Assembly: GCF_003160695.1 (NCBI RefSeq)
Contig: NZ_QGDD01000013.1
Coordinates: forward strand, 17,103-81,102
Length of the DNA stretch: 64,000 nucleotides
Reading direction: 5' to 3'
DNA from: Nocardioides silvaticus
GTDB taxonomy: Bacteria > Actinomycetota > Actinomycetes > Propionibacteriales > Nocardioidaceae
Below are positions 16,312 to 26,451 of this stretch, one piece after another. The position numbers were made by a program, and so were the translations under genes. The number at the start of each line of letters is the position of its first letter. Positions within the stretch are counted from its first letter, which is position 1. Under the pieces are notes generated by a model. That model was given only the letters and a program-made list of their open reading frames with translations. It did no database searches and was not told the origin of the DNA.

Positions 16312-17901
16312 TCAGACGAGGTCGACGGCGCGGATCGAGGCGGCCGAGATCGCGGAGGCGATCTCGGTGAGGGTGTCGGCGGGGATCGCGGAGTCGACGG
16401 ACAGGGCGACGAGCGCCTGGCCGCCCTTGGAGTCGCGGGAGACCTGCATGCCGGCGATGTTGACCTGGGCGTCGCCGAGGATCTGGCCGACGGTGCCGAC
16501 CATGCCCGGGCGGTCGTCGTAGGTGAAGAACGCCAGGTGGTCGGTCGGCTCGATGTCGATGTCGTAGCCGTTGACCTCGACCAGGCGCTCGCGCTGGTGG
16601 ATGCCGACGAGGGTGCCGCTGACGGAGATCTGAGCGCCGTCGGCCAGGGTGCCGCGGATCGTGATCAGGTTGCGGTGGTCGGGGCTGTCGGCGTCGGTGA
16701 CGAGACGTACGGCGACGCCTCGCTCGGCCGCGAGGAGCGGTGCGTTGACGTAGGAGACCTGGTCCTCGACGACGCTGCTGAACACGCCCTTCAGCGCGGC
16801 CAGCTCGAGCACCTTGACGTCGTGGTCGGTGATCTCGCCGCGCACCTCGACGTCGAGCTGCTGGGGGAGCTCGCCGGCAACGCCGGTGAAGATCTGGCCG
16901 AGCTTCTCGGTCAGCGGGATGCCGGGCCGCACGTCCTCGGCGATGACGCCGCCCTGGACGTTGACGGCGTCGGGCACCAGCTCGCCGGCGAGCGCGAGGC
17001 GCACCGACCTCGCGACGGCGATGCCGGCCTTCTCCTGGGCCTCGTCGGTCGAGGCGCCGAGGTGGGGGGTCGCGACGACGTTCTCCAGCTCGAAGAGCGG
17101 GCTGTCGGTGCACGGCTCCTTGGCGAACACGTCGAGGCCGGCGGCGGCGATGCGGCCGGTCTTGAGGGCGTCGAAGAGGGCGGCCTCGTCGACGATGCCG
17201 CCCCGGGCGGCGTTGACGAGCACGAGCGACGGCTTGGCCTTGGCGAGTTGGTCGGCACCGATGAGGCCCGCGGTCTCGGGAGTCTTCGGCAGGTGCACGG
17301 ACATGAAGTCCGACTCCGACAGGAGGGTGTCGAGGTCGACGAGGCGGACGCCCATCTGGGCGGCGCGGCCGGCCTGCACGTAGGGGTCGTAGGCGATCAC
17401 GTTCATGCCGAAGGCGCTCAGCCGTTGGGCGACGAGGACGCCGATCCGGCCGAGGCCGACGATGCCGACGGTCTTCTCGTAGAGCTCGATGCCGCTGTAC
17501 CTCGACCGCTTCCACTCGCCGTTCTTCAGCGCCGCGTGTGCGGGCGAGACGTTGCGGGCGGCGGCGAGCATCAGCGCGACGGCGAGCTCGGCCGCGGAGA
17601 CGATGTTGGAGGTCGGCGCGTTGACGACCATCACACCGGACTGGGTGGCCGCCTTCACGTCGACGTTGTCGAGGCCGACCCCGGCCCGCGCGACGACCTT
17701 GAGGCGCTTGGCGGCGGCCAGCGCCTCGGCGTCGACCTTGGTCGCCGACCGCACGAGGATCGCGTCGACGTCGGCGATCGCGGGCAGCAGCTCGTCGCGG
17801 TCCGCACCGTTGCAGTGCCGGATCTCGAAGTCCGGGCCCAGCGCCTCGACGGTGGCGGGGCTGAGCTCTTCGGCGAGGAGTACGACGGGACGGTCAGTCA
17901 C
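16312..17901 (-). CDS. serA: D-3-phosphoglycerate dehydrogenase
   Basis: The protein catalyses the first step of serine synthesis, oxidising 3-phosphoglycerate with NAD. The 529 residues match the long actinobacterial type. Visible are the NAD-binding loop GIVGLGRIGVLVA, the catalytic-domain motif RAGVGLDNVD, the active-site His region TPHLGASTDEAQ, the intervening ASB-type domain, and a C-terminal ACT domain (LAFFTYDDRPGMVGTVGQIL) that binds serine in regulated enzymes. GTG 17901 was chosen because GAAGGA lies upstream and the protein then begins at the usual place. It is monocistronic. Confidence 0.97.
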   Translation of the reverse strand: MTDRPVVLLAEELSPATVEALGPDFEIRHCNGADRDELLPAIADVDAILVRSATKVDAEALAAAKRLKVVARAGVGLDNVDVKAATQSGVMVVNAPTSNIVSAAELAVALMLAAARNVSPAHAALKNGEWKRSRYSGIELYEKTVGIVGLGRIGVLVAQRLSAFGMNVIAYDPYVQAGRAAQMGVRLVDLDTLLSESDFMSVHLPKTPETAGLIGADQLAKAKPSLVLVNAARGGIVDEAALFDALKTGRIAAAGLDVFAKEPCTDSPLFELENVVATPHLGASTDEAQEKAGIAVARSVRLALAGELVPDAVNVQGGVIAEDVRPGIPLTEKLGQIFTGVAGELPQQLDVEVRGEITDHDVKVLELAALKGVFSSVVEDQVSYVNAPLLAAERGVAVRLVTDADSPDHRNLITIRGTLADGAQISVSGTLVGIHQRERLVEVNGYDIDIEPTDHLAFFTYDDRPGMVGTVGQILGDAQVNIAGMQVSRDSKGGQALVALSVDSAIPADTLTEIASAISAASIRAVDLV

Positions 17902-18070
17902 AGCTGTGGGGTCCTTCGAACGAGGATCGTGCGGGGCGGTGAAGGTGCACGACGCTGTGCCTCTCCTCACGGTACCGGACCGGTTCCTGTGTCACGAACC
18001 TGTGTCAGACATCGAAAGGGCGCGTGGCGGGCCGGACGTAAATGGGTCGCGCCCCGCACGCCCGCGCGCC

Positions 18071-18132
18071 TACGGTGGTGCACATGGAGCTCTGAGGCCG
18101 TCCGCGTCCGCCCCCTCACCCAGAGAGCTCCT
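18071..18132 (+). promoter_or_regulatory. Leader region of the ABC-F gene: probable -10, mini-ORF and SD-sequestering stem
   Basis: TACGGT at 18071-18076 is a fair -10 box that would start RNA at about 18083, making the mini-ORF ATG leaderless. GGAGCTCT at 18086-18093, lying inside the mini-ORF, is perfectly complementary to AGAGCTCC at 18124-18131, which overlaps the only Shine-Dalgarno-like sequence ahead of the ABC-F ATG. Folding would hide that site, and a ribosome held on the mini-ORF would expose it. This is the logic of erm-type translational attenuation. I see no convincing -35 box. The pairing is seen; the mechanism is inferred. Confidence 0.55.
18084..18095 (+). CDS. Three-codon leader ORF (Met-Glu-Leu)
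   Basis: ATG-GAG-CTC-TGA lies 37 bases before the ABC-F start codon and encodes Met-Glu-Leu. It coincides with the left arm of the stem that would cover the ABC-F ribosome binding site, which makes it more than a chance ORF. Very short leader peptides control several ribosome-protection genes. No experiment is known to me for this one. Confidence 0.4.
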   Translation: MEL

Positions 18133-19701
<1,569 letters not shown>

Positions 19702-19717
19702 GGGTGTCCGGGCAGGG

Positions 19718-20434
19718 TCAGATCGCGCAGCCGTCGGGGCCGCAGGCGTCGGCGTCCTCGGCGCCGGGCACCGTCGCGAGGACCGGCCGGCTCTCCGACC
19801 ACGCGCGCTCGAGGAGCTGGGCGAACAGCTCGGTCGGCTGGGCACCGGAGACGCCGTACTTCTCGTCGACCACGAAGAACGGCACACCGTTGGCGCCGTA
19901 CGCCCGCGCCTGCGCGACGTCGGCGGCGACCGCGTCGGCGTACTCCTCGCTCGCGAGCACCGCGCTGACCCGTCCGGCGTCGAGGCCGATCCCGGTCGCG
20001 ACCTCGCGGAGGACGTCGTGGTCGGCGAGGTTGCGGGCCTCGCCGAAGTAGGCGTGCAGGAGAGCGTCCTTGAGCGCCGCCTGCTGGCCCCGGCCGCCCT
20101 CGGCGAGCGCGAGGTGGAGCAGCCGGTGGGCGTCGACGGTGGCGGCATGCGGCGAGTCGGGGTGCCGGGACCAGTCCATCCCGAGCTCGGCGGCGACCGC
20201 GATCACCGCGCCCTGCTTCTCGGCGGCCTCCTCGAGGCTCAGTCCGTACTTGCGGGCCAGCATCTGCTGCGCCGTCTCCGTGGGCTCGGTGGGAGCACCG
20301 GGGTCGAGAAGGAAGGAGTGGAAGACCATCTCCACCTCGTCGCGGTGCGGGAAGTCGGCCAGCGCCCGCTCGAGCCGGCGCTTGCCGATGGAGCACCAGG
20401 GACAGACGACGTCGGACCAGATGTCGATGCGCAT
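19718..20434 (-). CDS. DsbA-family oxidoreductase, FrnE-like
   Basis: The 238-residue protein has a thioredoxin fold with active-site CPWC at residues 11-14 and a cis-Pro loop in GVPFFVVDEKYGVSGAQ. It lacks a signal peptide, so it acts in the cytoplasm, unlike true DsbA. FrnE-type proteins are disulfide isomerases or oxidoreductases linked to oxidative stress. A second Cys pair, CGPDGC, sits at the extreme C-terminus and could serve as a redox tail or metal site. It converges with the ABC-F gene, leaving 16 bases between stops. Confidence 0.9.
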   Translation of the reverse strand: MRIDIWSDVVCPWCSIGKRRLERALADFPHRDEVEMVFHSFLLDPGAPTEPTETAQQMLARKYGLSLEEAAEKQGAVIAVAAELGMDWSRHPDSPHAATVDAHRLLHLALAEGGRGQQAALKDALLHAYFGEARNLADHDVLREVATGIGLDAGRVSAVLASEEYADAVAADVAQARAYGANGVPFFVVDEKYGVSGAQPTELFAQLLERAWSESRPVLATVPGAEDADACGPDGCAI

Positions 20435-20598
20435 GTCGTTGAAACCGCAAGCACCTCGGTGGTGTTCCCCGGGGGTGCTCCCGCCGTACCCCGAGGGTCG
20501 GCCTCCCCCTCCCCTGGGTGGCCTCAGGGTCGGGTCAGGGGCCGATCCGGGGGTCTGCCCGACGCGCGCAGGAGGGCTCGGCCGGAAGGCTGACGGCC

Positions 20599-21519
20599 AT
20601 GATCACCATCGACTCCCTCACCAAGAAGTACGGCGCCTTCACCGCCGTCGACGAGGTGACGTTCACCGCCGAGCCCGGTCGGGTGACCGGCTTCCTCGGC
20701 CCGAACGGCGCCGGCAAGTCCACCACCATGCGGGTCATGGTCGGCCTCACCGAGCCGACCTCCGGCCACGTCCACGTCCTCGGCCGCCCCTTCGGCGCCC
20801 TGCCGAACCCCGGCCGCGAGGTCGGCGTCCTGCTGGACGCGTCCGCCCAGCACGCGGGCCGCACCGGCCGCGAGATCCTCACCATCGCGGCGCGCACCAT
20901 GGGCCTGCCCAAGGGGCGCGTCGACGAGATGCTCGAGCGTGTCAGCCTCACCGAGGAGGAGGCGGGCCGCCGTGTGCGCAACTACTCCCTCGGCATGCGG
21001 CAGCGGCTCGGCATCGCGACCGCGCTGCTCGGCGACCCCGAGGTCCTCATCCTCGACGAGCCGGCCAACGGACTCGACCCGGCCGGCATCCGTTGGATGC
21101 GCGACCTGCTGCGCGGGTTCGGTGACCAGGGCGGCACCGTGCTGCTCTCCAGCCACCTGCTCCACGAGATCGAGGTCATCGCCGACGACATCGTCGTCAT
21201 CGGCAACGGCCGGATCGTCGCGGGCGGCACCAAGGAGGAGCTGCTGGCGTCGGCCGGCACCCTGGCCCGCGCGGCTGACCCCGCCGTCCTGAGCCGCGCC
21301 CTCGAGGCCGCCGGCCTCGTCACCTCGATCGCCGACGGCGCGGTCTTCACCGACGCCGACCTCACCACCGTCGGGCGGGCGGCGTTCGCCGCCGGCATCG
21401 CCCTCACCGAGCTGCGCACGGCCGACGGAGCGGGGCTGGAGGAGATGTTCCTCGAGCTGACCGCCGAGAGCCAGCGCGACGCCGTCACCGACAACAAGCT
21501 GGAAGGAGCCGCGGCATGA
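20599..21519 (+). CDS. ABC transporter ATP-binding protein (ABC-2 exporter type)
   Basis: The 306-residue protein has a complete ABC domain: Walker A GPNGAGKST, signature YSLGMRQRLGIA, Walker B VLILDEPANGLDPAG and the switch His in LLSSHLLHE. A C-terminal DUF4162-like extension follows, as in DrrA-type exporters. It pairs with the permease whose start overlaps its stop (ATGA). The substrate is unknown; this class includes drug, lipid and bacteriocin exporters. GGAAGG precedes ATG 20599, and the 164-bp gap to the divergent DsbA gene should hold both promoters. Confidence 0.93.
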   Translation: MITIDSLTKKYGAFTAVDEVTFTAEPGRVTGFLGPNGAGKSTTMRVMVGLTEPTSGHVHVLGRPFGALPNPGREVGVLLDASAQHAGRTGREILTIAARTMGLPKGRVDEMLERVSLTEEEAGRRVRNYSLGMRQRLGIATALLGDPEVLILDEPANGLDPAGIRWMRDLLRGFGDQGGTVLLSSHLLHEIEVIADDIVVIGNGRIVAGGTKEELLASAGTLARAADPAVLSRALEAAGLVTSIADGAVFTDADLTTVGRAAFAAGIALTELRTADGAGLEEMFLELTAESQRDAVTDNKLEGAAA

Positions 21520-22364
21520 GCACCGCGACCATGACCCCGGAGGCGTCCAACACGCCTTCGACCGTCGGCGGCGGGACCGCTGCCGTCGCCCGGCGCCCCG
21601 AGCGCGCCGTACCCGACCCGATCCCCTTCGGCCGGATCCTCGGCGTCGAGCTGCGCAAGATGTTCGACACCCGGTCCGGCTTCTGGCTGATGGCGAGCAT
21701 CGTCATCACCTCGGCTGTCGCGACCGTGCTGACCGTCCTGCTGAGCGACCGCGACGAGCTCACCTTCGACTCGTTCGCCGCGTCGGTCGGCAGCCCGATG
21801 TCGATCATCCTGCCCATCATCGGCGTCCTGGCGATCACCAGCGAGTGGAGCCAGCGGACCTCGCTGACCACGTTCACGCTGGTGCCGAGCCGGGGCCGGG
21901 TGATCGGGGCCAAGCTCGTCAACGTGCTGGTGATCGGCGCGGTCTCGATGCTGATCGCCCTCGGCGTCGGCGCCGTCGGCAACCTGGCGACCGCTGCCAT
22001 CACCGGCAACGACGCGGTGTGGGACATCCCGGCCTGGACGTTCGCCCAGATCGTCCTCGCCAACGAGCTCGGCATGATCTTCGGCTTCACCCTCGGCCTG
22101 CTGTTCCGCAGCTCGCCCGCGGGCATCGTCGGCTACTTCGTGTGGGCCCTGGTCCTGCCTGGGATCTCCGAGGCGCTCGCGTCCGCCCAGGACTGGTGGG
22201 CCGACAACGCCGCCTGGTTCGACGTGAACCAGACCCGGTTCCTGCTCTTCGACTCCAAGCTGACCGACACCGAGTGGGTCCAGCTGGCCGTCACGTCGGG
22301 CATCTGGGTCGTGCTGCCGTTCCTCATCGGCCTGCGGCTGGTCATGCGGTCCGAGGTCAAGTAG
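21516..22364 (+). CDS. ABC-2 type transporter permease
   Basis: The 282-residue protein has a cytoplasmic N-terminus and about six membrane helices, including ASIVITSAVATVLTVLL, IILPIIGVLAITSEW and IWVVLPFLIGLRLVM. The SEWSQRT motif after the second helix is common in ABC-2 permeases, where such short conserved loops contact the ATPase. Together with the preceding ATPase it forms a two-gene exporter that ends at a strong hairpin. Confidence 0.9.
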   Translation: MSTATMTPEASNTPSTVGGGTAAVARRPERAVPDPIPFGRILGVELRKMFDTRSGFWLMASIVITSAVATVLTVLLSDRDELTFDSFAASVGSPMSIILPIIGVLAITSEWSQRTSLTTFTLVPSRGRVIGAKLVNVLVIGAVSMLIALGVGAVGNLATAAITGNDAVWDIPAWTFAQIVLANELGMIFGFTLGLLFRSSPAGIVGYFVWALVLPGISEALASAQDWWADNAAWFDVNQTRFLLFDSKLTDTEWVQLAVTSGIWVVLPFLIGLRLVMRSEVK

Positions 22365-22382
22365 CGCGCACCCGACGTCCTG

Positions 22383-22410
22383 CGGACGGGGCCGCCGACG
22401 GCCCCGTCCG
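22383..22410 (+). terminator. Strong GC hairpin after the ABC exporter genes
   Basis: A perfect 12-bp stem, CGGACGGGGCCG at 22383-22394 and CGGCCCCGTCCG at 22399-22410, has a 4-base loop. There is no T-run, as is common for actinobacterial terminators, so efficiency is uncertain. It lies 18 bp after the permease stop. Confidence 0.6.
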
Positions 22411-22524
22411 TCGGACGTCCTCGTCGGTCCTAGTCCGATCGGGCCATCCGTCCGGACCCCTTGACCGATGTGGTCGCCGCGCCCGTGGCGCAGGGTAGAG
22501 ATGCGATGAAAAAGGAGGCACCCG

Positions 22525-22686
22525 ATGCTTGTCGCACCAGCAGCGTTCCCGACGCCGAAGCCGGAGACCCGGCCCTCCGCCGGCGAACGGCAGGCCACGT
22601 GGGCGATCATCCTGATCTCCCTCGCCCTGTTCTGGTACGGCGTGGGCGTGGGTGTCCAGCACCTCTGGACCTCGTTCGCCGGCTGA
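22525..22686 (+). CDS. Small single-helix membrane protein, 53 residues
   Basis: The frame starts MLVAPAAFPTPKPETRPSAG and contains one clear membrane helix (TWAIILISLALFWYGVGVGV) before a short QHLWTSFAG end. AAGGAGG sits 7 bases upstream of the ATG, one of the best ribosome binding sites in the window, which argues strongly that it is translated. The polar N-terminus probably stays in the cytoplasm. I recognise no family. It converges with the GNAT gene. Confidence 0.72.
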   Translation: MLVAPAAFPTPKPETRPSAGERQATWAIILISLALFWYGVGVGVQHLWTSFAG

Positions 22687-22696
22687 CCGGCGCCGG

Positions 22697-23206
22697 CTAC
22701 CGCTGACGCGGGATCGCCAGCCACTCCGCCCAGGAGAGGTCGCGCCCGACGTACCGCGGGGCCTGCAGCGGCCAGTCCTCGGCGATCCACCTCGGGACCA
22801 GCTCGTCGAGGGCGGTCTCGACCTCGGTGCCGACGTACTCGTCGCGCACCCACCACGAGATGTCCGCGTCACCGCCGGCCTTGTCGGTCGGGTCGATGTA
22901 GACGCAGCCGATCAGCTCGGTCTCCTCGGCGTCGAAGAGCGCGTAGTTGAAGGACTCGTGGGCCACGATCTCGTCCCAGTGGTGCTGCAGGTCCTCCCGG
23001 TCCTGCTCGGCGGTCATGTCGGCCGGCGGCCAGCCCCACGCCTCGCCGTAGATCGACCACAGCCGCTCGCGGGAGCCCATCACCGCGGGCATGTCGAGCT
23101 CGGTGTCGTCGGGGTGGATCGGCCGGAGGTGGTGCCCGGTCGGCAGCTCGACGCGGGTGGGGTGCTCCCAGTCGGCGGGCAACCAGGGGGTCTCGTCGTT
23201 GGTCAC
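22697..23206 (-). CDS. GNAT-family N-acetyltransferase-like protein
   Basis: The 169-residue protein shows the order of elements seen in GNAT enzymes (HHLRPIHPDD at the start, then FNYALFDAEETELIGCVYID in the middle). The pyrophosphate-binding R/QxxGxG/A loop is not clearly visible, so activity is uncertain. It starts at GTG 23206. The substrate is unknown. Its neighbours do not suggest a pathway. Confidence 0.72.
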   Translation of the reverse strand: MTNDETPWLPADWEHPTRVELPTGHHLRPIHPDDTELDMPAVMGSRERLWSIYGEAWGWPPADMTAEQDREDLQHHWDEIVAHESFNYALFDAEETELIGCVYIDPTDKAGGDADISWWVRDEYVGTEVETALDELVPRWIAEDWPLQAPRYVGRDLSWAEWLAIPRQR

Positions 23207-23305
23207 CGCGGCACCCTACGTGCGGAGCGCGGGCCGCGCCGCCGAATTGCGGCGGGCGGGCGCGGCGGGGGCGCGGGCGACGTCGCGGGATGACAGCATC
23301 GCGGG

Positions 23306-24703
23306 ATGACGGCACTCTCGGCCCGGCTGCTCGGCGGCTTCCTCGCGATCGCGACCGTCCTCGGACTCGGGGCCGCCCCGGCCACGGCAGCCGACCCGGA
23401 GCCGCCCGTCCTCACCATCACCGCGCCGCGCGCGCACGAGGGCGAGCCGACGACGGTGACCGTGGTCGTCACCCGGCTCGGCGCGCCGGTCAGCGGTGCG
23501 GCCGTGACCGTCGAGCGCCGTCGGAACGGCGCCTGGACACCGGTCGCGGAGGTGGTCACCGACGCCCAGGGCGTCGCCACGACCGAGGTCACGTTGGCCC
23601 GCGACCCGCGCGACAACACGGTCCGCGGCACGACCCCGCCGACCCAGGAGCACGAGGGAGCGACGGCCACCTTCGACGTACCGCTGGAGAAGCGGGACAG
23701 CGTCGTGACCTTGCGTGGGCCCGAGGAGTTCAAGGACGAGACCGAGGCGACCTTGACGATCCGCTGGCGAGCGGTGGGCGGCGGACCGGTGGCCGGGAAC
23801 GTCCGGCTCCTGCGCCGGCTCGCGGGCGAGCGGAAGTGGCACGCCGTACGACGGCTCGCGACCGGCGCCGACGGCGAGGTCGCTGTCGACGTGTCCCCGC
23901 GCGTCGACAGCCGCTGGCGCGCGATCGCCGTCGGGGTGCCGTGGGCGCGCCGCGGCCGCAGCGACGTGCACCGCCTCGACAACCTGCCGCCGATCGCGCC
24001 GGTGTCGATGCCGCGCGGGGCGCCGCGCCCGCGCCGGTCGCTGCCGCCGCAGAAGCACGCGGTCGGCAAGGGCGCCAACGCCAAGATCTCGCGGATCCCC
24101 GGCGGCGTGTGGCGGCAGATGACCGGTCGCAGCTGGCACGCCGGCTGCCCCGTCGGGCGCGCCGGCCTGCGGCTGGTCCGCGTCAACTACTGGGACTACA
24201 CCGGCTACCGGCGCCGCGGCGAGGTCGTCGTCGCCTCGGGTGTCGCCCGTCAGGTCGCGGGTGCGCTGAAGGCGATGTACGCCGCCGAGCTGCCGATCCG
24301 CTCGATGTACCGCGTCGACCGGTTCGGCTGGTCCGCCCGGCTGCACGGGGCCGACGACTACGCCTCGATGTCCGCCGGCAACACCTCGGCCTTCAACTGC
24401 CGGGAGGTCGTCGGCCGCCCCGGCGTCCGGTCACCGCACTCCTACGGCCGGTCCCTCGACATCAACCCGTGGGAGAACCCCTACCGCTCCCCCCGCGGCG
24501 TCTTCCCCAACACCTGGTGGCTGAGTCGCTCCCACCCCGAGGTCGCCTGGCGCTCCCGGAGCCACCGCGTCGTGCAGATCATGGCGGGCCACGGCCTGCG
24601 CTGGACCTACGGTCTGCAGGACATCCACCACTTCGACGCCGTCCCCCGCGGCGGGCGGATGATCGCGCTGCCCCGGGGTTGTGCGGACGTGGTGTGCCAC
24701 TGA
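23306..24703 (+). CDS. Secreted Ig-like/M15-family peptidase-like protein
   Basis: The 465-residue protein has a signal peptide of about 28 residues ending in ATA-AD, so it is exported. Beta-rich Ig/bacterial-type repeats (VTVVVTRLGAPVSGAAVTVERR) fill the first half. The C-terminal domain has zinc-site motifs of M15 peptidases, SPHSYGRSLDINPWENP and DIHHFD, as found in L-Ala-D-Glu or D-Ala-D-Ala carboxypeptidases that trim peptidoglycan. Four Cys around the domain may form disulfides. There is no cell-wall anchor. Three palindromes follow the stop. Confidence 0.88.
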   Translation: MTALSARLLGGFLAIATVLGLGAAPATAADPEPPVLTITAPRAHEGEPTTVTVVVTRLGAPVSGAAVTVERRRNGAWTPVAEVVTDAQGVATTEVTLARDPRDNTVRGTTPPTQEHEGATATFDVPLEKRDSVVTLRGPEEFKDETEATLTIRWRAVGGGPVAGNVRLLRRLAGERKWHAVRRLATGADGEVAVDVSPRVDSRWRAIAVGVPWARRGRSDVHRLDNLPPIAPVSMPRGAPRPRRSLPPQKHAVGKGANAKISRIPGGVWRQMTGRSWHAGCPVGRAGLRLVRVNYWDYTGYRRRGEVVVASGVARQVAGALKAMYAAELPIRSMYRVDRFGWSARLHGADDYASMSAGNTSAFNCREVVGRPGVRSPHSYGRSLDINPWENPYRSPRGVFPNTWWLSRSHPEVAWRSRSHRVVQIMAGHGLRWTYGLQDIHHFDAVPRGGRMIALPRGCADVVCH

Positions 24704-24720
24704 GCCGGGCTGGCCGGTCC

Positions 24721-24812
24721 GCGGAATACCCGGTCGACCGGGTGTTCCGCGGGTTGTCAGCCTCTGCAATGGCTGACAACCCGTGGGATACCCGGTCGAC
24801 CGGGTATCCCAC
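24721..24812. repeat. Three back-to-back palindromes between convergent genes (bidirectional terminator?)
   Basis: Palindrome 1 spans 24721-24750 and is perfect except for one T/G pair. Palindrome 2 has 13-bp arms at 24750-24762 and 24771-24783. Palindrome 3 spans 24783-24812 and is a perfect 30-bp dyad. The first and third share the core ACCCGGTCGACCGGGT, so the block has the form A-B-A'. It lies between the converging M15 gene and ilvC and could stop transcription from both sides, or be an inserted repeat element. Confidence 0.85.
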
Positions 24813-24824
24813 GCCGCCCCGAGC

Positions 24825-25850
24825 TCAGCGCGCCGCCGAGCCCTCGGTGTAGTCGTCGTCGGTCTGCTTCCACGCGAAGTGGGCGCGGAGCGCCTTGCCG
24901 GTCGCCTCGATCGGGTGGCCGGCCTCCTCCTCGCGGAGCTTCTGGAACTCCGGGGCGCCGGCGTCCTGGTCGGCGATGAACCGCTCGGCGAAGGAGCCGT
25001 CGCGGATCTCGGCGAGGATGCCGCGCATCGACTCCTTGACGGCGCTGTCGATGACCCGCGGTCCGGAGACGTAGTCGCCGTACTCGGCGGTGTCGGAGAC
25101 CGACCAGCGCTGCTTGGCGATGCCGCCCTCCCACATCAGGTCGACGATCAGCTTGAGCTCGTGGAGCACCTCGAAGTAGGCGATCTCCGGCTGGTAGCCG
25201 GCCTCCATCAGGGTCTCGAAGCCGGCCTGCACGAGGTGGGAGACGCCGCCGCAGAGGACGGCCTGCTCGCCGAACAGGTCGGTCTCGGTCTCCTCGGCGA
25301 AGGTGGTCTTGATGACGCCGGCGCGGGTGCCACCGATGGCCTTGGCGTAGGACTTCGCCAGGTCCCACGCAGAGCCGGACGCGTCCTGCTCGACGGCGAT
25401 GATGTCCGGGATGCCGCGGCCGGCGACGTACTCGCGGCGCACCGTGTGTCCCGGCGCCTTCGGGGCGACCAGGATGACGTCGACGCCCTCGGGCGCCTGG
25501 ATGTAGCCGAACCGGACGTTGAAGCCGTGGCCGAACACGAGCGTGTCGCCGGCGGCGATGTGCGGGGCGATCTCCTCGGCGTAGATCGTGCGCTGGTGCT
25601 GGTCGGGGGCGAGCACGACGATGACGTCGGCCTCCTCGACGGCCTCCGCGACCGGGAGCACCTTGAGGCCCTGCTCCTCGGCCTTCGCGACGCTCTTGGA
25701 GCCGGGGCGCAGGCCGACGCGCACGTCGACGCCGGAGTCGCGCAGGTTCAGCGCGTGGGCGTGGCCCTGGCTGCCGTAACCGATGACGGCCACGTGCTTG
25801 CCCTGGATCAGGGACAGGTCGGCGTCGTCGTCGTAGTAGATCTCAGCCAC
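24825..25850 (-). CDS. ilvC: Ketol-acid reductoisomerase, class I
   Basis: The enzyme converts acetolactate and acetohydroxybutyrate to dihydroxy acids with NADPH and Mg, step two of valine/isoleucine synthesis. The 341 residues fit the short class I form. Visible are the cofactor loop VIGYGSQGHAHAL, VAPKAPGHTVRREY, and the metal-binding region DLFGEQAVLCGGV...EVLHELKLIVDLM. GTG 25850 was preferred to ATG 25868 because the AAGGAG within the latter sits 9 bases before GTG, and homologues begin at AEIYYDDDADL. It is the third gene of the ilvBNC operon. Confidence 0.97.
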   Translation of the reverse strand: MAEIYYDDDADLSLIQGKHVAVIGYGSQGHAHALNLRDSGVDVRVGLRPGSKSVAKAEEQGLKVLPVAEAVEEADVIVVLAPDQHQRTIYAEEIAPHIAAGDTLVFGHGFNVRFGYIQAPEGVDVILVAPKAPGHTVRREYVAGRGIPDIIAVEQDASGSAWDLAKSYAKAIGGTRAGVIKTTFAEETETDLFGEQAVLCGGVSHLVQAGFETLMEAGYQPEIAYFEVLHELKLIVDLMWEGGIAKQRWSVSDTAEYGDYVSGPRVIDSAVKESMRGILAEIRDGSFAERFIADQDAGAPEFQKLREEEAGHPIEATGKALRAHFAWKQTDDDYTEGSAAR

Positions 25851-25877
25851 GGGGGGCTTCTCCTTCATCTCTTTGCT

Positions 25878-25896
25878 GGTCGAGCCTGTCGAGACC
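25878..25896. repeat. 19-bp element GGTCGAGCCTGTCGAGACC
   Basis: An imperfect palindrome sits in the ilvN-ilvC gap. The identical 19-mer occurs at 51192-51210 inside gatB, and a variant occurs at 51901-51919 inside gatA. It looks like a second dispersed short repeat family of this genome. Confidence 0.7.
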
Positions 25897-25914
25897 CGAT
25901 GGACGGTGGTGCTT

Positions 25915-26448
25915 TCAGCTGGCAGGCGTGACGGGTACGGCGACCGGCTTGCCGCGCTCGGAGATCGACCGCGAGCCGCGGCCGATCGCGATCGCACCCG
26001 ACTGCACGAGCTCACGGATGCCGAACGGCTCGACCACGCGGAGGAAGTCCGCGATCTTGCCGGTGTTGCCGATGATCTGGATGGTCACGGCGTCGGGGGC
26101 GACGTCGACCACCTTCGCCTTGAACAGCTGGACCGCGTCGAGCACCTGGCTGCGGGTCTCGGGGGTGGCGCCCACCTTGACCAGCACCAGCTCGCGCTGG
26201 ACCGCTGCTGCAGCGTCGAGCTCGACGATCTTGATGACCTCGACCAGCTTGTTGAGCTGCTTGGTGACCTGCTCGAGCGGACTGTCCTCGACGTTGACGA
26301 CGATCGTCATCCGGGAGACCTCGGCATGCTCGGTCGGGCCGACCGCGAGCGACTCGATGTTGAAGCCGCGGCGGCTGAACAGGGCCGCGATCCGGGTCAG
26401 GACGCCGGGCTTGTTCTCGACCAGGACCGACAGGGTGTGCTTGGCCAT
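25915..26448 (-). CDS. ilvN: Acetolactate synthase small (regulatory) subunit
   Basis: The 177-residue protein has an N-terminal ACT domain (HTLSVLVENKPGVLTRIAALFSRRGFN without gaps) that binds valine for feedback inhibition, and a C-terminal ALS_ss domain (VQLFKAKVVDVAPDAVTIQ). It pairs with the catalytic subunit encoded 3 bp upstream. Length and motifs are standard. Confidence 0.97.
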   Translation of the reverse strand: MAKHTLSVLVENKPGVLTRIAALFSRRGFNIESLAVGPTEHAEVSRMTIVVNVEDSPLEQVTKQLNKLVEVIKIVELDAAAAVQRELVLVKVGATPETRSQVLDAVQLFKAKVVDVAPDAVTIQIIGNTGKIADFLRVVEPFGIRELVQSGAIAIGRGSRSISERGKPVAVPVTPAS

Positions 26449-26451
26449 GGC

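Noticed and set aside
23306..24703. VanY-type vancomycin resistance protein
   Set aside because: M15-type motifs are shared by many peptidoglycan-trimming enzymes and no van regulators or ligases are nearby.
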